64,000 nt of DNA. Origin: an uncultured Eubacterium sp. (GTDB lineage: Bacteria; Bacillota; Clostridia; Lachnospirales; Lachnospiraceae). A program made the position numbers and the translations under genes. Positions within the stretch are counted from its first letter, which is position 1. Every line of letters begins with the position of its first letter. The notes below the pieces were generated by a model. It did not search any database, was not told the DNA's origin, and worked only from the letters and a program-made list of their open reading frames with translations. Of the stretch, positions 1 through 8,493 are shown piece after piece. Location: the NCBI GenBank assembly GCA_947642745.1, contig CANRTU010000001.1, positions 1 to 64,000 of the forward strand, read 5' to 3'.

Positions 1-61
1 AAAAGAATAAGCCTGTAAGCTGTTTTTCTTGCTTACAAACTTATTATACGAGGAAGTATTT

Positions 62-802
62 ATGAGAAAAAAAAAGAAACCGTTTTCCATGCTCCTGGAA
101 GATCTGCGCAGGGACCTGGAAACATTCAGATCTCTCCGTGGCGGAGCCAGAATACAGTTTGTATGGGATTATTACCGGTGGCGCATCCTTGCCTGTCTCT
201 TCGCCATTATAACGGTCTGTACATTCGCCCATATGTTCTGGGAAGGCCAGCGGCCCTGCCGGCTCCGGGTATGCGTCGTATTAAACACGGAAGATGACTG
301 CGGCCAGTGGTTTGACGCATTTACAGAAAAGCTGCAGAAAGACGGAAAACCGGGTCTTGTGGATATCAACCAGGACCAGCCCTTTGATTACGATAACCAG
401 TATTACTATGTCCAGGAACTGGAGGTCATGACCACTGTTTCCTCCGGACGTATGGACGTGGCCATCTGCGGGGAAGATATGTACAGTTATCTGCTGGCCC
501 TGAACGCCTGCCTGCCCCTGGACCAGTCGCTTTCTGAAGATCTTTCGAATGCGCTGTCACAGCAGGGAAGGCTTGTATATGATACCGCAAATCTTAAATT
601 AGATAAAAACGGACAGGTAAACCCCGCAGACGGCATCGACGGTTTTTATGCCGCTGACCTGACGGGAACAGCGTTTGAACAGACTTATAACCAGACGGAA
701 CAGGCGGACGAGCCGCTCTATGCCGTTGTGATTTCCAATACCAGTCACCTGGAAGACAGCGAGGCGCTGCTTTGGGAGCTGCTGGAACTTTCAGACAACT
801 AA
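62..802 (+). CDS. Membrane-anchored protein of unknown function
   Basis: A 246-residue protein I do not recognise. The ORF track starts at a TTG upstream, but the ATG at 62 follows GAGGAAG at a normal distance, so I use it. Residues 1-45 are basic and probably cytoplasmic, one membrane segment spans about 47-66 (ILACLFAIITVCTFAHMFW), and about 180 acidic residues follow outside. The outer part has the look of a degenerate ligand-binding or adaptor domain, but no motif supports a role. It lies just inside the window edge, so its operon partners are probably to the left. A repeat hairpin follows the stop and may end the transcript. Confidence 0.7.
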   Translation: MRKKKKPFSMLLEDLRRDLETFRSLRGGARIQFVWDYYRWRILACLFAIITVCTFAHMFWEGQRPCRLRVCVVLNTEDDCGQWFDAFTEKLQKDGKPGLVDINQDQPFDYDNQYYYVQELEVMTTVSSGRMDVAICGEDMYSYLLALNACLPLDQSLSEDLSNALSQQGRLVYDTANLKLDKNGQVNPADGIDGFYAADLTGTAFEQTYNQTEQADEPLYAVVISNTSHLEDSEALLWELLELSDN

Positions 803-832
803 TAATGTAAAAAAGACAATTTTTCCTATTAT

Positions 833-960
833 AAAAAGTATCCGGCTTTGCCGGATACGCCGCCTGCGGCGGGCTGCCCCCGGCAGCATTTTCTTTTCCG
901 GCGCATGGCGATCCTGCCCGGAGGGCTTTTATCTTACAGGGCGATCTTTCCTGTAAAATA
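833..960 (+). repeat. Dispersed REP/BOX-like repeat, copy A (full length)
   Basis: Starts AAAAAGTATCCGGC and folds into two GC-rich hairpins (GTATCCGG/CCGGATAC and CCGCCTGCGGCGG), then runs through TTCCGGCGCATGGCG and GCCCGGAGGGCTTTTAT. The same series recurs at 34507. It lies between convergent genes and could act as a terminator for either. Confidence 0.8.
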
Positions 961-1014
961 AAAAGAGCGCTCTGGCCGCCGCACAAGGCCTGCCAGGCGC
1001 TTACTGTTTTTTGT

Positions 1015-1992
1015 TCATGTGGATTCCCGCTCGACCAGATATACCGGCATCACCGTTCTGCGTGGCACCATTTTTCCGGCAATGGAATCGCTTAGCAGAT
1101 TAAGGGCTATCTCCGCCATCTCTTCCACCGGCTGGTGTATGGACGTCAGCTGCGGCGTGGTCAGTACCGCAACATTCACATCATCAAAACCGATAATTTT
1201 CATCTGCTCCGGCACCGCAATCTGCAGTTTGCGGCATACCTGCAGCGTCTGTGCCGCAATTACGTCGCTATTGGCAAAGATTCCGTCCGTTTCCGGATTT
1301 TCCCGCAGCACCCGCTCCAGTTTCTCACCGTAATGCATACTGGAATATTCACTGTGATCTGTCAGCACTTCCACAAAAGGGATATTCTCCCGTTCGCATA
1401 CTTCCCGGAATCCTTCTGTACGCAGATCCGCCGGCATGGAAAATATACCGATATTTCCCACATGCAGCAGATTCTTACAGCCGCACGCAATCAGTTTTTC
1501 AGCAGCCAGCGCCCCGCCCTGCCTGTTATCGCATTCTACCGATGCGGTTCCGTTATCCAGAAAACGTTCGATTGTAATGACCGGAATATCTATACCATCA
1601 AAAACCTCCAGTGCTACAGAACCACTGCATAGCACAATACCCGCCACATTATTATTGATACACATTTTAATATATTCTTCTTCTCTTTCATGTGTACACT
1701 GCGAATTACTCAGCAGAACCTTATAACCCTTTCCATAAGCCTGGGCTTCCAGGCAGCTGATCATTTTTCCAAAGTATGGATGATAAATATGCGGAACAAT
1801 CAGCCCGATCGTATTTGTGCTTTTGTTATGGAGGGACCTTGCCGCCTCATTCGGCTGATAGTTTAACTTTTTCATGGCATCATCTACCTTTTTGCGTGCA
1901 TTATCGCTGATGTAGCCACGGTTATTTAACACTCTGGATACCGTGCTGGTAGTCAGTCCAGCTTCCTTTGCGACATCCTTTAAGGTTGCCAT
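1015..1992 (-). CDS. LacI-family transcriptional regulator
   Basis: A 325-residue LacI/GalR regulator of the usual length. Residues 1-50 form the helix-turn-helix and hinge (TLKDVAKEAGLTTSTVSRVL); a periplasmic-binding-type effector domain follows from about 60 to 325. GGGGA precedes the ATG. It sits just downstream of the fructokinase and transporter genes on the same strand, so a sugar-responsive repressor of that group is the natural inference. Its effector is not visible from sequence. Palindromes at 3255-3292 and 6725-6740 are candidate operators. Confidence 0.9.
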   Translation of the reverse strand: MATLKDVAKEAGLTTSTVSRVLNNRGYISDNARKKVDDAMKKLNYQPNEAARSLHNKSTNTIGLIVPHIYHPYFGKMISCLEAQAYGKGYKVLLSNSQCTHEREEEYIKMCINNNVAGIVLCSGSVALEVFDGIDIPVITIERFLDNGTASVECDNRQGGALAAEKLIACGCKNLLHVGNIGIFSMPADLRTEGFREVCERENIPFVEVLTDHSEYSSMHYGEKLERVLRENPETDGIFANSDVIAAQTLQVCRKLQIAVPEQMKIIGFDDVNVAVLTTPQLTSIHQPVEEMAEIALNLLSDSIAGKMVPRRTVMPVYLVEREST

Positions 1993-2137
1993 TTAACTTT
2001 TCCCCATTTCTTTCTATTGATTTTACAACTGTTACCTTCTTTTGTTTGTTTTTTTCAGCTTTTACATTTTCTTTTCAGACGATCCAGAACTTTTGTTCAC
2101 AAAATCTGTAACGTCAGTTGACACTTAACCGGACATT

Positions 2138-2178
2138 GTTATACCCGACAGGGACTGGCATACCCTATCGGGCATAAC
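2138..2178 (-). terminator. Hairpin after fructokinase gene
   Basis: Arms TTATACCCGACAGGG and CCCTATCGGGCATAA pair with two mismatches just past the fructokinase stop. No clear T tract follows, so it is only a possible terminator or RNA-stabilising hairpin between the kinase gene and the lacI-like gene. Confidence 0.4.
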
Positions 2179-2213
2179 CGCAATGCCCCGGCCCATGGCC
2201 GCCGGATTGCAAA

Positions 2214-3179
2214 TTATGATACAGAAGTAAGAAACTTCTCTACTTCTTCTTTTTGTGGCATTACCCGCAGCGCTCCTTTGCGTGTCGTTATAATAGAAGC
2301 GGCCGCATTGGCGAAAGCCAGCATTTCTTTTAATTCCTCCTGCGTATATTCCCTCCATCCATGCTCCAGCACATAATGGAGGATACATGCGCAGAACGTA
2401 TCTCCGGCTCCGGTGGTTTCTATCGTGTGTTCCTGTACGAATCCGGACTGCTGTACACAGGCGTCCTTCGTATAAGCCCGGCTGCCTTCTTTTCCCATGG
2501 ATAAGAGAATCAGCGGAATGTTATATTCCTGCTGCAGCTTTCTGATCCCGGCGTCAAAATCCTGCTCTCCGGTAAACCACTGGATCTCATTATCTGATAT
2601 TTTTAAAATCTGGCAGTGGGCCATACCGTAAGCCACCTGCTCCTTCGCCTGTTCCAGGGATTCCCACAACGGTTCCCGCAGATTCGGGTCAAAGGAACAT
2701 ACCGCTCCTGCTTCTTCCGCCAGGGCAATGGCCTTGTAAGTGGCTTTGCGGCAGGTCTCATGGGTCATGGACAGTGTGCCAAAATGAAAGATCCGGCTGT
2801 CTTTAATCAGTTCTTCATCCAGGTCCGTTTCCGAGAGCATCATATCCGCTCCCGGATTTCTATAAAACGAAAACTCCCGGTCTCCATCCGGCTGTGTATG
2901 TACAAAAGCGAGCGTGGTATGCACTGCCTGGTCTTTTTTCAGGCCTGAGGTGTGGATACCCACTTCCCGGACCGCCTGTTCGAGCTGTGCGCCGAACATA
3001 TCATTCCCGACTTTGCCAATAAACGCACTCTGATGACCCAGTCTGCACAGCATTGCCAGCACATTGCACGGCGCTCCGCCGGGATTTGCCTCAAGGATGG
3101 GATTTCCCTGCCCGCTGGTGCCATTTTCTGTAAAATCAATCAGTAATTCCCCTAAAGCTGTAACATCATATCTGCTCAT
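2214..3179 (-). CDS. scrK: Fructokinase (PfkB family carbohydrate kinase)
   Basis: A 321-residue PfkB/ribokinase-fold kinase predicted to phosphorylate fructose with ATP in the cytoplasm. Visible signatures are the N-terminal glycine-rich PfkB motif with GGAPCN near residue 35, and the C-terminal ETTGAGDTF near residue 250, whose GAGD holds the catalytic aspartate. It resembles ScrK/FrkA fructokinases in length and overall pattern, but a related ketose or gluconate kinase cannot be excluded. A near-consensus promoter with a 14-bp palindrome lies upstream at 3255-3292. The neighbouring ABC transporter and LacI regulator suggest uptake of a fructose-containing sugar. Confidence 0.85.
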   Translation of the reverse strand: MSRYDVTALGELLIDFTENGTSGQGNPILEANPGGAPCNVLAMLCRLGHQSAFIGKVGNDMFGAQLEQAVREVGIHTSGLKKDQAVHTTLAFVHTQPDGDREFSFYRNPGADMMLSETDLDEELIKDSRIFHFGTLSMTHETCRKATYKAIALAEEAGAVCSFDPNLREPLWESLEQAKEQVAYGMAHCQILKISDNEIQWFTGEQDFDAGIRKLQQEYNIPLILLSMGKEGSRAYTKDACVQQSGFVQEHTIETTGAGDTFCACILHYVLEHGWREYTQEELKEMLAFANAAASIITTRKGALRVMPQKEEVEKFLTSVS

Positions 3180-3254
3180 TTTAAATCCTCCTCATCTGAC
3201 CCACGGTATATCAATCGTTTGTCATTATGTTACTACTTACGAGTCTAACACACT

Positions 3255-3292
3255 TTTATAAAATTGACTATATCATATGTCAATTTTATAAA
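3255..3292 (-). promoter_or_regulatory. Symmetric promoter/operator upstream of the fructokinase gene
   Basis: Two 14-bp perfect arms, TTTATAAAATTGAC and GTCAATTTTATAAA, are separated by 10 bp. On the minus strand this gives TTGACA, a 17-bp spacer and TATAAA aimed at the fructokinase gene. On the plus strand the mirror image gives TTGACT, 17 bp and TATAAA. The palindrome overlaps both promoters, as expected for a LacI-type operator. Confidence 0.7.
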
Positions 3293-3319
3293 TTATTTAC
3301 ATACTTTTTGTTCCTGTTC

Positions 3320-3688
3320 ATGAAAGGGTATGCCATACCGGCAGGCTCCATGGGCCGGACGATACCGGACCCGGTTATGGATATCCGCTCTTTAAAAGCA
3401 CAAAGTGCGGATGATGGATGTTTCAGATACGCTCCGGCTAAAATAAATTTCCCGGAATAAAGATAATAAAAATATAAATATCCTGCCCGGTAAAGCAAAA
3501 CATGCCTGGTATATGTCCTGCGTCCAGCACTATTATCCACAAAACATATACCAGTAAATACTTACCACGCCCGAAAAGGAGATTTTGGAAGAGTTATGCC
3601 CAGACGGGTATTGCATGCCCTGCTTTACCGGGCAGGATAAAACTATGTACTATAAAACAATATGCTATAAAGCTCTGCGCTTTATAAA
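3320..3688. other. Gene-free, hairpin-rich intergenic region
   Basis: No credible ORF. The stretch holds an imperfect hairpin (ATCCGCTCTTT/AAAGTGCGGAT, 3383-3412), a nested inverted repeat at 3479-3639, and a TATAAAG/CTTTATA hairpin next to the permease stop. It could be the 3' untranslated end of the transporter operon, a short mobile repeat, or a structured RNA driven by the plus-strand half of the symmetric promoter. Confidence 0.5.
3479..3639. repeat. Nested inverted repeat, 161 bp
   Basis: Outer arms TATCCTGCCCGGTAAAGCA (3479-3497) and its exact complement (3621-3639) enclose an inner pair CTGGTATATGT (3506-3516) and ACATATACCAG (3544-3554). Perfect 19-bp ends with a short non-coding interior fit a MITE-like element or a folded RNA. 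Confidence 0.7.
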
Positions 3689-4531
3689 CTATTTAACCGC
3701 TCCATTTACCACACCGTTTAAGATCTGTTTCTGGCAGACGATATAGAATACCAGAATCGGCAGCAGCGCCAGCAGATAGGACGCAAACGCCAGGTTGTAA
3801 TTCGTACCGAACTGTGTCTGGAATGTCATCTGTGCCAGCGGAAGTGTGTTAATACCACTGCCTGACATAATAACTAACGGAGTCATGACGTCGTTCCATA
3901 CGCTTAACGCTGTAATAACCGCTGCGGTAGCGTGCATTGGCTTCATAATCGGAAAAATGATTTTCCAGTATGTGGTCCATGTAGTAGCGCCGTCAATACG
4001 TGCCGCTTCTTCCAGCGCCAGCGGGATATTGGTCAGATATCCGGAATAAAGCATCAGGTTCATCGGCATATAAAATACTACGTAACAGAGAATAACACCT
4101 ACGATATTGGCAATTCCCATCTGTGCGGTCTGTTTTACCAGAGGCATCATCAGAATCGCAAACGGTACAAACATACCGCTGACAATATACAGGTATACGA
4201 AATTATAAAATTTACTCTTTGCCTTACTTCTGCCCACCGCATAACCGATCATGGAATGGAGCACGATGGAAAGTACTACGGTTACGCCGGAAATCAGGAT
4301 ACTGTTACGCAGGGAATTCCAGAAATCCGTAACCCTCATGGCTTCCGCAAAGTTGGCAAGGCTCCAGTGTTTTGGCAGGGAAAGGATGCCGGAAACCGTA
4401 GTGCTCATTTCCGACGGCTGTTTGAACGCAATGACTATCGTTAAATATAACGGAAACGCCACCGTGATCAGTCCCAGAAACAGAAGGATTGTCACCGGCC
4501 AGTTGACCTTTTCGTTTACATTTTCTTTCAT
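3689..4531 (-). CDS. CUT1 sugar ABC transporter permease (MalG type)
   Basis: A 280-residue inner-membrane permease with about six hydrophobic segments. It carries the cytoplasmic EAA loop for ATPase contact (EEAARIDGATTWTTYWKIIF, about residues 185-205), the hallmark of MalG-like CUT1 proteins. Its ATG overlaps the stop of the preceding permease gene, so the two are translationally coupled. No ATP-binding subunit lies in the operon, which is usual for Firmicutes that share one MsmK-type ATPase among transporters. The substrate is not readable from sequence; the fructokinase nearby hints at a fructose-containing oligosaccharide. Confidence 0.92.
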   Translation of the reverse strand: MKENVNEKVNWPVTILLFLGLITVAFPLYLTIVIAFKQPSEMSTTVSGILSLPKHWSLANFAEAMRVTDFWNSLRNSILISGVTVVLSIVLHSMIGYAVGRSKAKSKFYNFVYLYIVSGMFVPFAILMMPLVKQTAQMGIANIVGVILCYVVFYMPMNLMLYSGYLTNIPLALEEAARIDGATTWTTYWKIIFPIMKPMHATAAVITALSVWNDVMTPLVIMSGSGINTLPLAQMTFQTQFGTNYNLAFASYLLALLPILVFYIVCQKQILNGVVNGAVK

Positions 4532-5397
4532 TATAACTGTTCCTCCTTTTTACTGGTAATAGTAAGCTGCGTAACTGAGAACACAACAATAATTACAAAG
4601 AACAATACAGCATTGGCGCTCTGGAAACCAAACTGTCCGCCGGACATACCATTATTATAAATCAGGTAGGAAATAGATTCCGTACTCTGCGCCGGACCAC
4701 CTTTTGTCAACGCCATGATCTGGTCGAATACCATCAGGAAGTTTTTCACACACAGTACCATGTTGATACTGAAAAACGGAATGATTAACGGGAACGTAAG
4801 ATGTTTAAACTGGGCCCATCCGGTTGCCCCGTCAATGGAACCTGCCTCGTAGACGTCTTCCGGCACGGTCTGGAGACCCGAAATGTATATGATGGTATTC
4901 ATGGCAATCGCCTGCCAGGCACATACGATCATAATACCGAACCAGGCCCATTTCTCACTGGCCAGAATACTGGTAGCCTGCCCGCCCATCATATTGATCA
5001 GCGCCGGTACAATATATGTAAAGAAATAGTTAAAGATATAGCCAACTACCAGTGCGCCCAGAATGTTCGGCACAAAATACAGGCCTCTTAATGTGCTTTT
5101 GAATTTAATCTTACTGTTTAATCCCAGCGCAAGGATCAGGCTGATCACGTTAACTACAACAGTTGTTACAAGCGCCAGTTTGATTGTAAACAGATAGGAT
5201 TTTCCTACACGGCCGTCTGTAAACAGATCCGCATAGTTTCGCAGTCCCACCCAGTCATAATCGCCATAACCACGGAAATTGGTAAAACTGAACATAAAAC
5301 CTTTGATCAAAGGCAGCGTATTAAATACAAAGAACAAAATCAGAATCGGTATTGTCATCAGCGCATATGTCCGCTGTTTGTCATTCATATTTTTCAT
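4531..5397 (-). CDS. CUT1 sugar ABC transporter permease (MalF type)
   Basis: A 288-residue permease, the partner of the following gene. An N-terminal membrane segment (about 12-32, LMTIPILILFFVFNTLPLI) is followed by the conserved SFTNFRGYG region and five further hydrophobic stretches. The EAA loop EAGSIDGATGWAQFKHLTFP sits near residues 185-205. It lies 26 bp after the binding-protein gene and its stop overlaps the next start. As with the other permease, the ATPase must be encoded elsewhere. Confidence 0.92.
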   Translation of the reverse strand: MKNMNDKQRTYALMTIPILILFFVFNTLPLIKGFMFSFTNFRGYGDYDWVGLRNYADLFTDGRVGKSYLFTIKLALVTTVVVNVISLILALGLNSKIKFKSTLRGLYFVPNILGALVVGYIFNYFFTYIVPALINMMGGQATSILASEKWAWFGIMIVCAWQAIAMNTIIYISGLQTVPEDVYEAGSIDGATGWAQFKHLTFPLIIPFFSINMVLCVKNFLMVFDQIMALTKGGPAQSTESISYLIYNNGMSGGQFGFQSANAVLFFVIIVVFSVTQLTITSKKEEQL

Positions 5398-5423
5398 CTC
5401 TCTTATCCTCTCCTTTCCGGCTG

Positions 5424-6701
5424 TTACTGTTTCGCCGCATATTCTTCCACCATGCGGATGATATCCCTGTTATACCGCTTCCAGTCTTTGTCAAATTTGG
5501 CCAGAAACGCATCCACATCCTGTTTGATTAAGAATGTCTGGATCTGTGCGTCCACTGCCATTTCTGATGGATAATAGTGATCCTGGTAATCCGTCATGTT
5601 TCCTTCTTTTATGTAACTGGTCATACCGTCCAGATTGTCAGCCAGCTTAAAATCGCCGCTCTTGCATGGCACCGCTTTCTGGTCGTCCAGGTACATCTGT
5701 ACATTTTCATCCTGCAGCAGGAAATCCAGTACTTCATAGGCCGCTTCTTTCTGTGCGCAGTCCTCTGTCACGCAAAACTGCAGGTCCACGCCGGAGTTTA
5801 ATGTATTCTGATCTGCGCTGTCTGCTCCAGGCATTACAAAAGAGTCGATATCCATATCCGGATTGGCTGATTTGATCTGCGGCACAGCGTAGCTTCCGAT
5901 GGCATACATGGCGGATTCCCCGTTTGCGAATGCGGTACACGCATCGTTGTAGCTGTAGGCAAATGGTCCTTCTTCACCGTATTTGATAAGCTCCAGCATC
6001 TTTTCCGCAACGCCCCTGTAATTGTCTGTAAATGTGGTCTCTCCACGGTTTACCTGCTGGCATACGTCTGACGGCGCAAGATCCACGGCCAGTGAGTTCC
6101 ATGGCGCAAGACAGGTCCAGGTATCTTTAAATCCAAAGTAAAACGGCAGAATTCCCTCAGACTGGATGTCTTCACACAGCTGCGTCAGTTCATCCCAGGT
6201 CGCAGGAATTTCCCATCCATGCTCCTGAAACATGGCCCGGTTGTACAGTATGCCCGCAGCATTTGCCACATACGGCACGCCGTAGGTTCCGTCCACCGGC
6301 ACAAATTCCAGCGCCTCAAGAATGTCCACATACCCCGGATTGATATCCGCAAGGCCTGCGTAATCTGAAACGTCCGCCAGAATATTGGAATCAATAAAAT
6401 AAGAATAATTAATGTCCCCACCGATTCCAATTATGTCCGGATAATCCTCACGCACAAACCTGGTCTTTAAAATTGTCATTGCATCATTTGGTGAGTCAAT
6501 GGTCAGATGAATATCGTCGTGGGTGCTGTTGAACTTTTCTTCCAGCTGCTCGAACACTTCTACTGCCTCCGGCTTATACTGTACCAGCTCAATTTCAATC
6601 TTTCCGGTGTCTTTTTCACCACAGCCGGACAGAACTGCCGCTGCCGGCAGCGCCGTGACAGCCGCCAGAAGAAATCCTGGCATTTTCCTCCTTTTTTTCA
6701 T
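5424..6701 (-). CDS. Extracellular sugar-binding lipoprotein of the CUT1 transporter
   Basis: A 425-residue family 1 solute-binding protein that captures the sugar outside the cell and delivers it to the two permeases. The signal peptide begins MKKRRKMPGFLLAAVTALPA and ends in the lipobox LSGC, so the mature protein is anchored by a lipidated cysteine. AAAGGAG lies nine bases before the ATG. It is the first gene of the operon, and its promoter region, shared with the divergent AraC gene, carries paired TAGCATTTTG sites. The ligand is unknown. Confidence 0.92.
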   Translation of the reverse strand: MKKRRKMPGFLLAAVTALPAAAVLSGCGEKDTGKIEIELVQYKPEAVEVFEQLEEKFNSTHDDIHLTIDSPNDAMTILKTRFVREDYPDIIGIGGDINYSYFIDSNILADVSDYAGLADINPGYVDILEALEFVPVDGTYGVPYVANAAGILYNRAMFQEHGWEIPATWDELTQLCEDIQSEGILPFYFGFKDTWTCLAPWNSLAVDLAPSDVCQQVNRGETTFTDNYRGVAEKMLELIKYGEEGPFAYSYNDACTAFANGESAMYAIGSYAVPQIKSANPDMDIDSFVMPGADSADQNTLNSGVDLQFCVTEDCAQKEAAYEVLDFLLQDENVQMYLDDQKAVPCKSGDFKLADNLDGMTSYIKEGNMTDYQDHYYPSEMAVDAQIQTFLIKQDVDAFLAKFDKDWKRYNRDIIRMVEEYAAKQ

Positions 6702-6724
6702 CCCATTCTGCTCCTTTCTTCATT

Positions 6725-6866
6725 CGATAAATACTTATCGTTAACTTGTAATATGATTATAACATTGCAAAATGCTAGTTTAAATAGCACGTTTTTTCTT
6801 GTTTTATGCCATTATGCCGCTTTTTTGCCATATTTAAAAAGTCATATAGCATTTTGGCATATCTTC
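6725..6866. promoter_or_regulatory. Divergent control region with paired AraC-type sites
   Basis: The 10-mer TAGCATTTTG occurs on the minus strand at 6768-6777 and on the plus strand at 6847-6856. The minus-strand copy ends six bases before TATAAT (6756-6761), facing the transporter operon. The plus-strand copy lies 13 bases before TATACT (6870-6875), facing the AraC gene. Neither promoter has a good -35 box, as expected when an activator binds there. A CGATAAATACTTATCG palindrome at 6725-6740 could be a second, LacI-type operator. Confidence 0.55.
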
Positions 6867-6970
6867 GTGTATACTATCAGGGAATCCATGTACTATTTTT
6901 GTTTATCGTGCGGACCTGGCAAATATTCAGACGCACCAGAACCGGGGAGTGATTGATTTGATAGAAATGA

Positions 6971-7831
6971 GTGATGAAAATGGATGATTTTTTATTTTCC
7001 ATATTTCCTAATGAGAATTTTGTAGATCTGAACATGTACCAGTACGGCTGGCAGCGCTGTACCCCGTCTCATTCCTACGGGCCCGCCACCAGGACCCATT
7101 ACCTGTTTCATTTTGTCTTATCCGGTACAGGCACGCTATACGCTGATGACTGTTCCGGACACACCAGCATTCACCAGATAAAAAGCGGGCAGGGATTTCT
7201 GATTTTTCCAAACCAGATAACCACATATATCGCTGACAAAAAACTACCCTGGGAGTATATCTGGATAGAATTTGACGGGCTGCGGGTCAAAGAAATCATG
7301 GAGATTGCGGGCCTTTCTCCTGATATGCCTATCTACCGCACCCATTCCCACGACCTTAGGGATGCCATGAAACAGGAAATGTTTTACATTGTTCAGCATC
7401 CGGATATGTCCGCTTTTCACCTGATCGGGCATCTGTATCTGTTTCTGGATGCTTTTTTGAATTCCATTGCTTCCAGAAAAGTACAAAAAAGCGGCACCAT
7501 CAAAGATTTTCACATCCGGGAGGCGCTTGTATTTATTGAAAGGAACTTTCAGAATGACATCTCTGTGGAAGATATCGCAGACAACTGTGGATTAAACCGC
7601 AGCTATTTCGGAAAGATTTTCCGGGAATATATCGGAAGAACCCCCCAGGCATTTCTGTTAAACTACCGCATGACGAAAGCGGCGGAACTGCTGAAACTGA
7701 CGGTTCTGCCTGTAGGAGATATCAGCAAGGCGGTAGGATATGACAATCCCCTGCATTTTTCAAGAGCGTTTAAAAACGTGTACGGAGTTTCGCCAAGAGG
7801 ATGGCGCAATGAGAATCAGATTCAGGTGTAA
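6971..7831 (+). CDS. AraC-family transcriptional regulator
   Basis: A 286-residue regulator. Residues about 25-150 form a cupin-like sugar-sensing domain (HFVLSGTGTLYADD, GQGFLIFPNQI), and residues about 185-286 hold two helix-turn-helices ending with the family signature (VGYDNPLHFSRAFKNVYGVSP). The start is uncertain: GTG 6971, ATG 6974 and ATG 6980 are in frame, and no ideal ribosome binding site singles one out. It is transcribed away from the sugar ABC operon across a region with paired sites, so it probably activates that operon and perhaps itself. Confidence 0.9.
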   Translation: MMKMDDFLFSIFPNENFVDLNMYQYGWQRCTPSHSYGPATRTHYLFHFVLSGTGTLYADDCSGHTSIHQIKSGQGFLIFPNQITTYIADKKLPWEYIWIEFDGLRVKEIMEIAGLSPDMPIYRTHSHDLRDAMKQEMFYIVQHPDMSAFHLIGHLYLFLDAFLNSIASRKVQKSGTIKDFHIREALVFIERNFQNDISVEDIADNCGLNRSYFGKIFREYIGRTPQAFLLNYRMTKAAELLKLTVLPVGDISKAVGYDNPLHFSRAFKNVYGVSPRGWRNENQIQV

Positions 7832-7908
7832 GCTGCCTTTGCGGGCAACCGCCAGGAACACCGGTTTCCACGGACTGGAGATGAGAACGACATAACAGGG
7901 GCGGATAA

Positions 7909-7957
7909 TAAAAAGTATCCGGCATAGCCGGATACTCCGCCTGCGGCGGCTCTTTTT
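7909..7957 (+). repeat. Dispersed REP/BOX-like repeat, copy B (short)
   Basis: AAAAAGTATCCGGC with the GTATCCGG/CCGGATAC hairpin and a shortened CCGCCTGCGGCGG hairpin, then TCTTTTTTAA. In this orientation it looks like a usable terminator for the AraC gene upstream. Confidence 0.75.
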
Positions 7958-7970
7958 TAATTCGCCTTTC

Positions 7971-8330
7971 TTAGATATAAGGGACGCCGTGCGCTTTGAT
8001 ATCTTTTAACAGCGAATCGTCACATTCCTGCCGTATCCGGTAATCAGCGCCAGGGGTTCATCCTTTTGCCAGCAGATAATGTTCCCCGTCATCCTGTTCC
8101 GCAAAAATATCTATGTCACTGACCGGGGAAAATAGCGATGTCACACTGCTGTCAAAAACTATAATCCGCTTCACCGCCGGGATATCAAAAGCATTACGGA
8201 CGATCCTGGCAACTGATGTCCGGGCAGCCGGAAATATTCAATTCTGGTTCAGAAAATGATCTTCTGTCACTATGTTCCTCATGATATTTCCTTTGGGATA
8301 CCAGCTGTCATTGATCAGACGTGGCACATT
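7971..8330 (-). pseudogene. Decayed nucleotidyltransferase-domain protein
   Basis: Not in the ORF track because it is broken. Read on the minus strand in one frame it gives a stretch ending in AVKRIIVFDSS...SDIDIF, which matches the MNT-type nucleotidyltransferase core (normally a GSS motif followed by a D-x-D pair); the tail is LLKDIKAHGVPYI. At least two in-frame stops interrupt it, and the conserved glycine before SS is aspartate. Such domains often belong to toxin-antitoxin or antibiotic-modifying proteins. The 5' limit is approximate. The remaining bases of this gap (8331-8493) show nothing. Confidence 0.6.
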
Positions 8331-8493
8331 ATCTTATTTTGAAGCGTTTACTGTTGTTATTTTAACATACATACTGCGGAGAGGCAGACACTATTATGAG
8401 CCTGCTGCGTGTATCCCGAAAACGGTCAGATCCCATTATCAGGCTGACGCATGATTGTATGAGAAGACAGAATGTAATGTATATCAGATATAA

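Noticed and set aside
594-986. 130-residue minus-strand ORF
   Set aside because: Shadow of the first gene plus translation of repeat copy A.
1135-1632. 165-residue plus-strand ORF opposite the LacI gene
   Set aside because: Antisense shadow of a clearly conserved regulator gene; no domain likeness.
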